From contig JAJRXD010000171.1 of assembly GCA_024276465.1 (NCBI GenBank), positions 1 through 36,990 on the forward strand: a stretch of 36,990 nucleotides of DNA, given 5' to 3'. The position numbers and the translations under genes were made by a program. This DNA is from Deltaproteobacteria bacterium (GTDB lineage: Bacteria; Desulfobacterota; WTBG01; CAIYCZ01; CAIRTM01). Positions 34,792 through 36,990 of the stretch are shown here, piece after piece. A model generated the notes under the pieces. It did no database searches. It was not told the DNA's origin and saw nothing but the letters and a program-made list of their open reading frames with translations. The first letter of the stretch is position 1. Every line of letters begins with the position of its first letter.

Positions 34792-35062
34792 AAACTTCCC
34801 TTTCTTTTTTTGATGCCCGCCGTGCTGAAATAATGCTAATTTTCTTTTTCCGAATTGTAAATGCAGCCATCAGGACATTGTGATAAGCGCTTTTACCATA
34901 GCAAATCCATCTTTTTTCTTTATGAGTGGCGTGCTGCTTATCTTCGTAAATTTGCAGTTTCTCATCGTAAAAAACAGATTCAGCTTCTAAAATTGAGATA
35001 CCGTGTTTTGTTTCGTTTTTCTGTATGTTCCACAGATCCCAATCAAAAATAAGCTCATTCAT
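34778..35062 (-). CDS. brnT: BrnT-family toxin
   Basis: About 94 residues from ATG 35062 (MNELIFDWDLWNIQKNETKH), chosen because the BrnT fold starts there; an in-frame ATG lies 18 bases upstream. Family motifs are FDW, the KHGISILEAESVFYD segment, HATHKEKRW and the C-terminal ISARRASKKEREVYE, which matches the conserved ISARRA of BrnT. BrnT is a RelE-like ribonuclease that stops translation until bound by BrnA. A consensus sigma70 promoter and an operator lie directly upstream. Confidence 0.88.
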   Translation of the reverse strand: MNELIFDWDLWNIQKNETKHGISILEAESVFYDEKLQIYEDKQHATHKEKRWICYGKSAYHNVLMAAFTIRKKKISIISARRASKKEREVYEQK

Positions 35063-35069
35063 ATATAAA

Positions 35070-35105
35070 ATTATAAGCATTTTCTATGTAGTGTCAAGCA
35101 CTACA
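35070..35105 (-). promoter_or_regulatory. brnTA promoter with overlapping operator
   Basis: On the minus strand TTGACA (35092-35097) and TATAAT (35070-35075) are spaced 16 bases apart, both perfect consensus. The -35 box lies inside the inverted repeat TGTAGTG (35087-35093) / CACTACA (35099-35105). Binding of the ribbon-helix-helix antitoxin there would block polymerase, fitting autorepression. Confidence 0.75.
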
Positions 35106-35110
35106 GCCAA

Positions 35111-35168
35111 CGTGATTGTCATTTGCAAATTAAAAGTGCACCCTTTTAATTTGCAAATGACAATCACG
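35111..35168. repeat. perfect 26-bp inverted repeat with 6-base loop
   Basis: Bases 35111-35136 are the exact reverse complement of 35143-35168; the loop is TGCACC. The stem begins CGTGATTGTC and is AT-rich in the middle. No T-run follows in either direction. It lies between the divergent brnT and carboxyltransferase promoters. Confidence 0.9.
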
Positions 35169-35183
35169 ATCACGCTGTTTTCC

Positions 35184-35211
35184 TTGACAACAATCTCTCA
35201 ATAAATATAAA
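35184..35211 (+). promoter_or_regulatory. sigma70-type promoter of the carboxyltransferase gene
   Basis: TTGACA (35184-35189) and TATAAA (35206-35211) are 16 bases apart, about 65 bases before the ATG at 35278. The perfect hairpin ends 16 bases upstream of the -35 box. Confidence 0.65.
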
Positions 35212-35277
35212 TTAAAAGATTATCAGTTAGTTCAGCCTGCTCTAACTGCAAAGTGATTTCGAGAAGGAGAATATGTA

Positions 35278-36831
35278 ATGGGCAATGTTAAGGAAAAAAT
35301 TGAGGATTTAATAAAGAGACAAAACAAGATTATGGAAATGGGTGGTCAGAAGGGTGTTGAAAAGCAGCACGCAAAGGGGAAACTTACAGCACGCGAGCGC
35401 ATTGATTACTTTTTTGACCCTGGAACATTCCAGGAACTTGATCTGTTTGTAAAACACCGCTGCAGCTATTTCAACATGGATAAAATGGAAATCCCATCAG
35501 ACGGCGTTATTACAGGATATGGAAAAGTACAGGGTCGTACAGTATATATCTTTTCTCAGGACTTTACAGCCAGAGGCGGAACCCTGGGTGAAATGCATGC
35601 AAAAAAAATTACCAAGGTAATGGACCTGGCCTTAAAGGCTGGTGCACCCTTTGTAGGCCTTAATGATTCAGGCGGGGCCCGTATTCAGGAGGGAATTGAT
35701 GCTCTTTTCGGATTTGGCGAGATTTTTTTCAGAAATTCCACTGCATCAGGGGTTATTCCACAGATTACATGTATTATGGGGCCCACAGCCGGCGGTGCAG
35801 TGTATTCCCCTGCAATGACAGACTGGATTTTTATGGTGCAAAATTCAAGTTACATGTACATTACCGGTCCTGAAGTAATAAAGGCTGTAACAGGGGAAGA
35901 AACAACCCATGAAGCCCTGGGCGGAGCAATGATGCACAATTCTAAAAGCGGGGTGGCCCATTTTGCAGGGGACAATGACAAACATACCCTTGACCTGACA
36001 AAGGAGCTTCTCAGCTACATCCCGTCCAATAACATGGAAGATGCTCCCTATGTTGAAACAGGCGATGACCCTGACAGAAAAAATCCTGATCTTGAACAGC
36101 TCATACCTGATAATCCAAACCAGCCCTATGATATTAAAAAGGTTATTGCCTCAATAGTGGATAACAAAACCTTTTTCGAACCCCATGAATTTTATGCTCA
36201 AAATATAGTTGTTTGCTTTGCCCGCCTGAACGGTGATGTTATCGGCATTATAGCCAACCAGCCAATGATGATGGGCGGAGCCCTGGATGTCGATGCTTCT
36301 GATAAAGCCACCAGGTTCATACGTTTCTGCGATGCCTTCAATATCCCCCTGCTGACCATTGTCGATGTCCCGGGGTATCTTCCAGGCACTGATCAGGAGT
36401 TTAACGGGATTATCAGGCATGGTGCCAAGCTTCTCTGGTGCTACTCTGAAGCAACTGTTCCCAAACTGACATTAATAACAAGAAAAGCATACGGCGGTGC
36501 ATATATTGCAATGTGCAGCAAACATCTCGGGGCTGATTTTGTTTATGCATGGCCAGGCGCCCAGATAGCTGTCATGGGAGCAGAGGGTGCTGCAAACATT
36601 ATTCACCGAAAAGAAATTAAAGCAGCAGATGACCCCGGGGCAAAGCGCCAGGACAAAATTGACGAATACAAAAATCTTTTCTCCAACCCGTATATAGCAG
36701 CAACCAGGGGATATGTTGACGCAATTATTATTCCCGGAGAGACAAGGAAAACCCTTATTCGTTCTCTTGATGCTGTGAGGAACAAGAGGGAAACAAGACC
36801 GGCAAAGAAGCATGGAAATATCCCAATGTAA
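35278..36831 (+). CDS. acyl-CoA carboxyltransferase (propionyl-/methylmalonyl-CoA carboxylase beta type)
   Basis: 517 residues, the normal length for PccB/MmdA. It transfers carboxyl groups between biotin and acyl-CoA. Seen are the N-terminal GKLTARERIDYFFDPGTFQE, the first oxyanion loop LNDSGGARIQEG, the GPTAGGAVYSPAMTDWIFMV segment, and in the C-domain VDVPGYLPGTDQEFNGIIRHGAKLLWCYSEA and RKAYGGAYIAMCSKHLGADF. A GAAGGAG site precedes the ATG. In sulfate reducers such enzymes serve the methylmalonyl-CoA route of propionate or acyl-CoA metabolism; the exact substrate is not proven by sequence. Biotin-carrier and biotin-carboxylase genes are not in the window and may follow to the right. Confidence 0.93.
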   Translation: MGNVKEKIEDLIKRQNKIMEMGGQKGVEKQHAKGKLTARERIDYFFDPGTFQELDLFVKHRCSYFNMDKMEIPSDGVITGYGKVQGRTVYIFSQDFTARGGTLGEMHAKKITKVMDLALKAGAPFVGLNDSGGARIQEGIDALFGFGEIFFRNSTASGVIPQITCIMGPTAGGAVYSPAMTDWIFMVQNSSYMYITGPEVIKAVTGEETTHEALGGAMMHNSKSGVAHFAGDNDKHTLDLTKELLSYIPSNNMEDAPYVETGDDPDRKNPDLEQLIPDNPNQPYDIKKVIASIVDNKTFFEPHEFYAQNIVVCFARLNGDVIGIIANQPMMMGGALDVDASDKATRFIRFCDAFNIPLLTIVDVPGYLPGTDQEFNGIIRHGAKLLWCYSEATVPKLTLITRKAYGGAYIAMCSKHLGADFVYAWPGAQIAVMGAEGAANIIHRKEIKAADDPGAKRQDKIDEYKNLFSNPYIAATRGYVDAIIIPGETRKTLIRSLDAVRNKRETRPAKKHGNIPM

Positions 36832-36910
36832 GCAGGGATTTACATACCACCTAAGCTGAGCGATTTTTCAGATAAAGACAGCATAGTGTAACAGCATTTC
36901 ACTCATTCTC

Positions 36911-36981
36911 AGCAGACATCCATGTCTGCTTCCGAGGTAAGCATTACACTTCACCATCCAGGTGAAGCTTATGTAATGCTT
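36911..36981. repeat. two adjacent hairpins after the carboxyltransferase gene
   Basis: AGCAGACAT (36911-36919) pairs with ATGTCTGCT (36922-36930). AAGCATTACA (36939-36948) pairs with TGTAATGCTT (36972-36981), and within it CTTCACC (36949-36955) pairs with GGTGAAG (36961-36967). No T-run. It may be a structured intergenic repeat that continues past the window. Confidence 0.6.
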
Positions 36982-36990
36982 AAATCCGTT

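Noticed and set aside
1-36990. CRISPR array, tRNA or rRNA genes
   Set aside because: No regularly spaced direct repeats, cloverleaf-like sequence or rRNA-like stretch was noticed on either strand, although a tRNA could be missed by eye.

Overview
The window reads as a chromosomal segment of an anaerobic Desulfobacterota-type bacterium, most likely near the Desulfobacterales. This is inferred from gene content: a tungsten/molybdenum aldehyde:ferredoxin oxidoreductase with its own polyferredoxin, an acyl-CoA carboxyltransferase of the methylmalonyl/propionyl-CoA type, Gld-like ABC exporter genes, RND efflux genes, and many structured intergenic repeats. No rRNA, tRNA or CRISPR array was seen. 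Core genes have mixed GC content. The stretches at about 16.4-20.2 kb and 23.8-26.1 kb are visibly more AT-rich.

Layout, left half. (1) 0.1-5.1 kb, plus strand: rmuC, then a tight four-gene run of Gld-type ABC ATPase, permease, GldG-like protein and DUF4340 protein. (2) 5.1-7.0 kb, minus: a Wzz/GNVR protein fused to a BY-kinase-like ATPase whose P-loop lysine is missing. (3) 7.1-11.4 kb, minus: an adaptor gene and an RND pump gene interrupted by one in-frame TGA, read from a consensus-like promoter. (4) 11.5-11.9 kb: a cluster of stem-loops. (5) 11.9-19.3 kb, minus: four exported proteins. Two have repeated 'NPHISY' blade-like motifs, one is a lipoprotein with a TIG domain and a formylglycine-generating-enzyme-like domain carrying a CxxCH motif, and one is a frameshifted M64-type metallopeptidase.

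Layout, right half. (6) 20.5-22.1 kb: a U32 peptidase-family gene with a 3' frameshift, and a MoaD/ThiS-like protein. (7) 22.2-26.45 kb: a chromosomal integron. The integrase (intI, minus strand) has an N-terminal extension. It is followed by a palindromic double promoter, a probable attI, a two-gene restriction-modification cassette (DNA methyltransferase plus MvaI/BcnI-family endonuclease), a clear attC with an unpaired base, a cassette of unknown function and an orphan HicB-like cassette. (8) 26.6-29.7 kb: a probable Moco/Tuco riboswitch with its own terminator, then ferredoxin, AOR and a small helical protein, closed by a strong terminator. (9) 29.7-33.2 kb, minus: alpha/beta hydrolase and polA. 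(10) 33.3-34.3 kb: a membrane-anchored gluzincin peptidase. (11) 34.5-35.1 kb, minus: a BrnT/BrnA toxin-antitoxin pair with a promoter and palindromic operator. (12) 35.3-36.8 kb: an acyl-CoA carboxyltransferase preceded by a perfect 26-bp hairpin and a sigma70-type promoter. Further hairpins lie at the window end.

The most interesting system is the integron. Its integrase, back-to-back promoters and attC sites place a restriction-modification pair in the position where integrons put the best-expressed cassette, where it could act as an addiction module stabilising the array. The three one-base frameshifts and the in-frame TGA elsewhere could be real decay or sequencing error; the raw sequence cannot decide.
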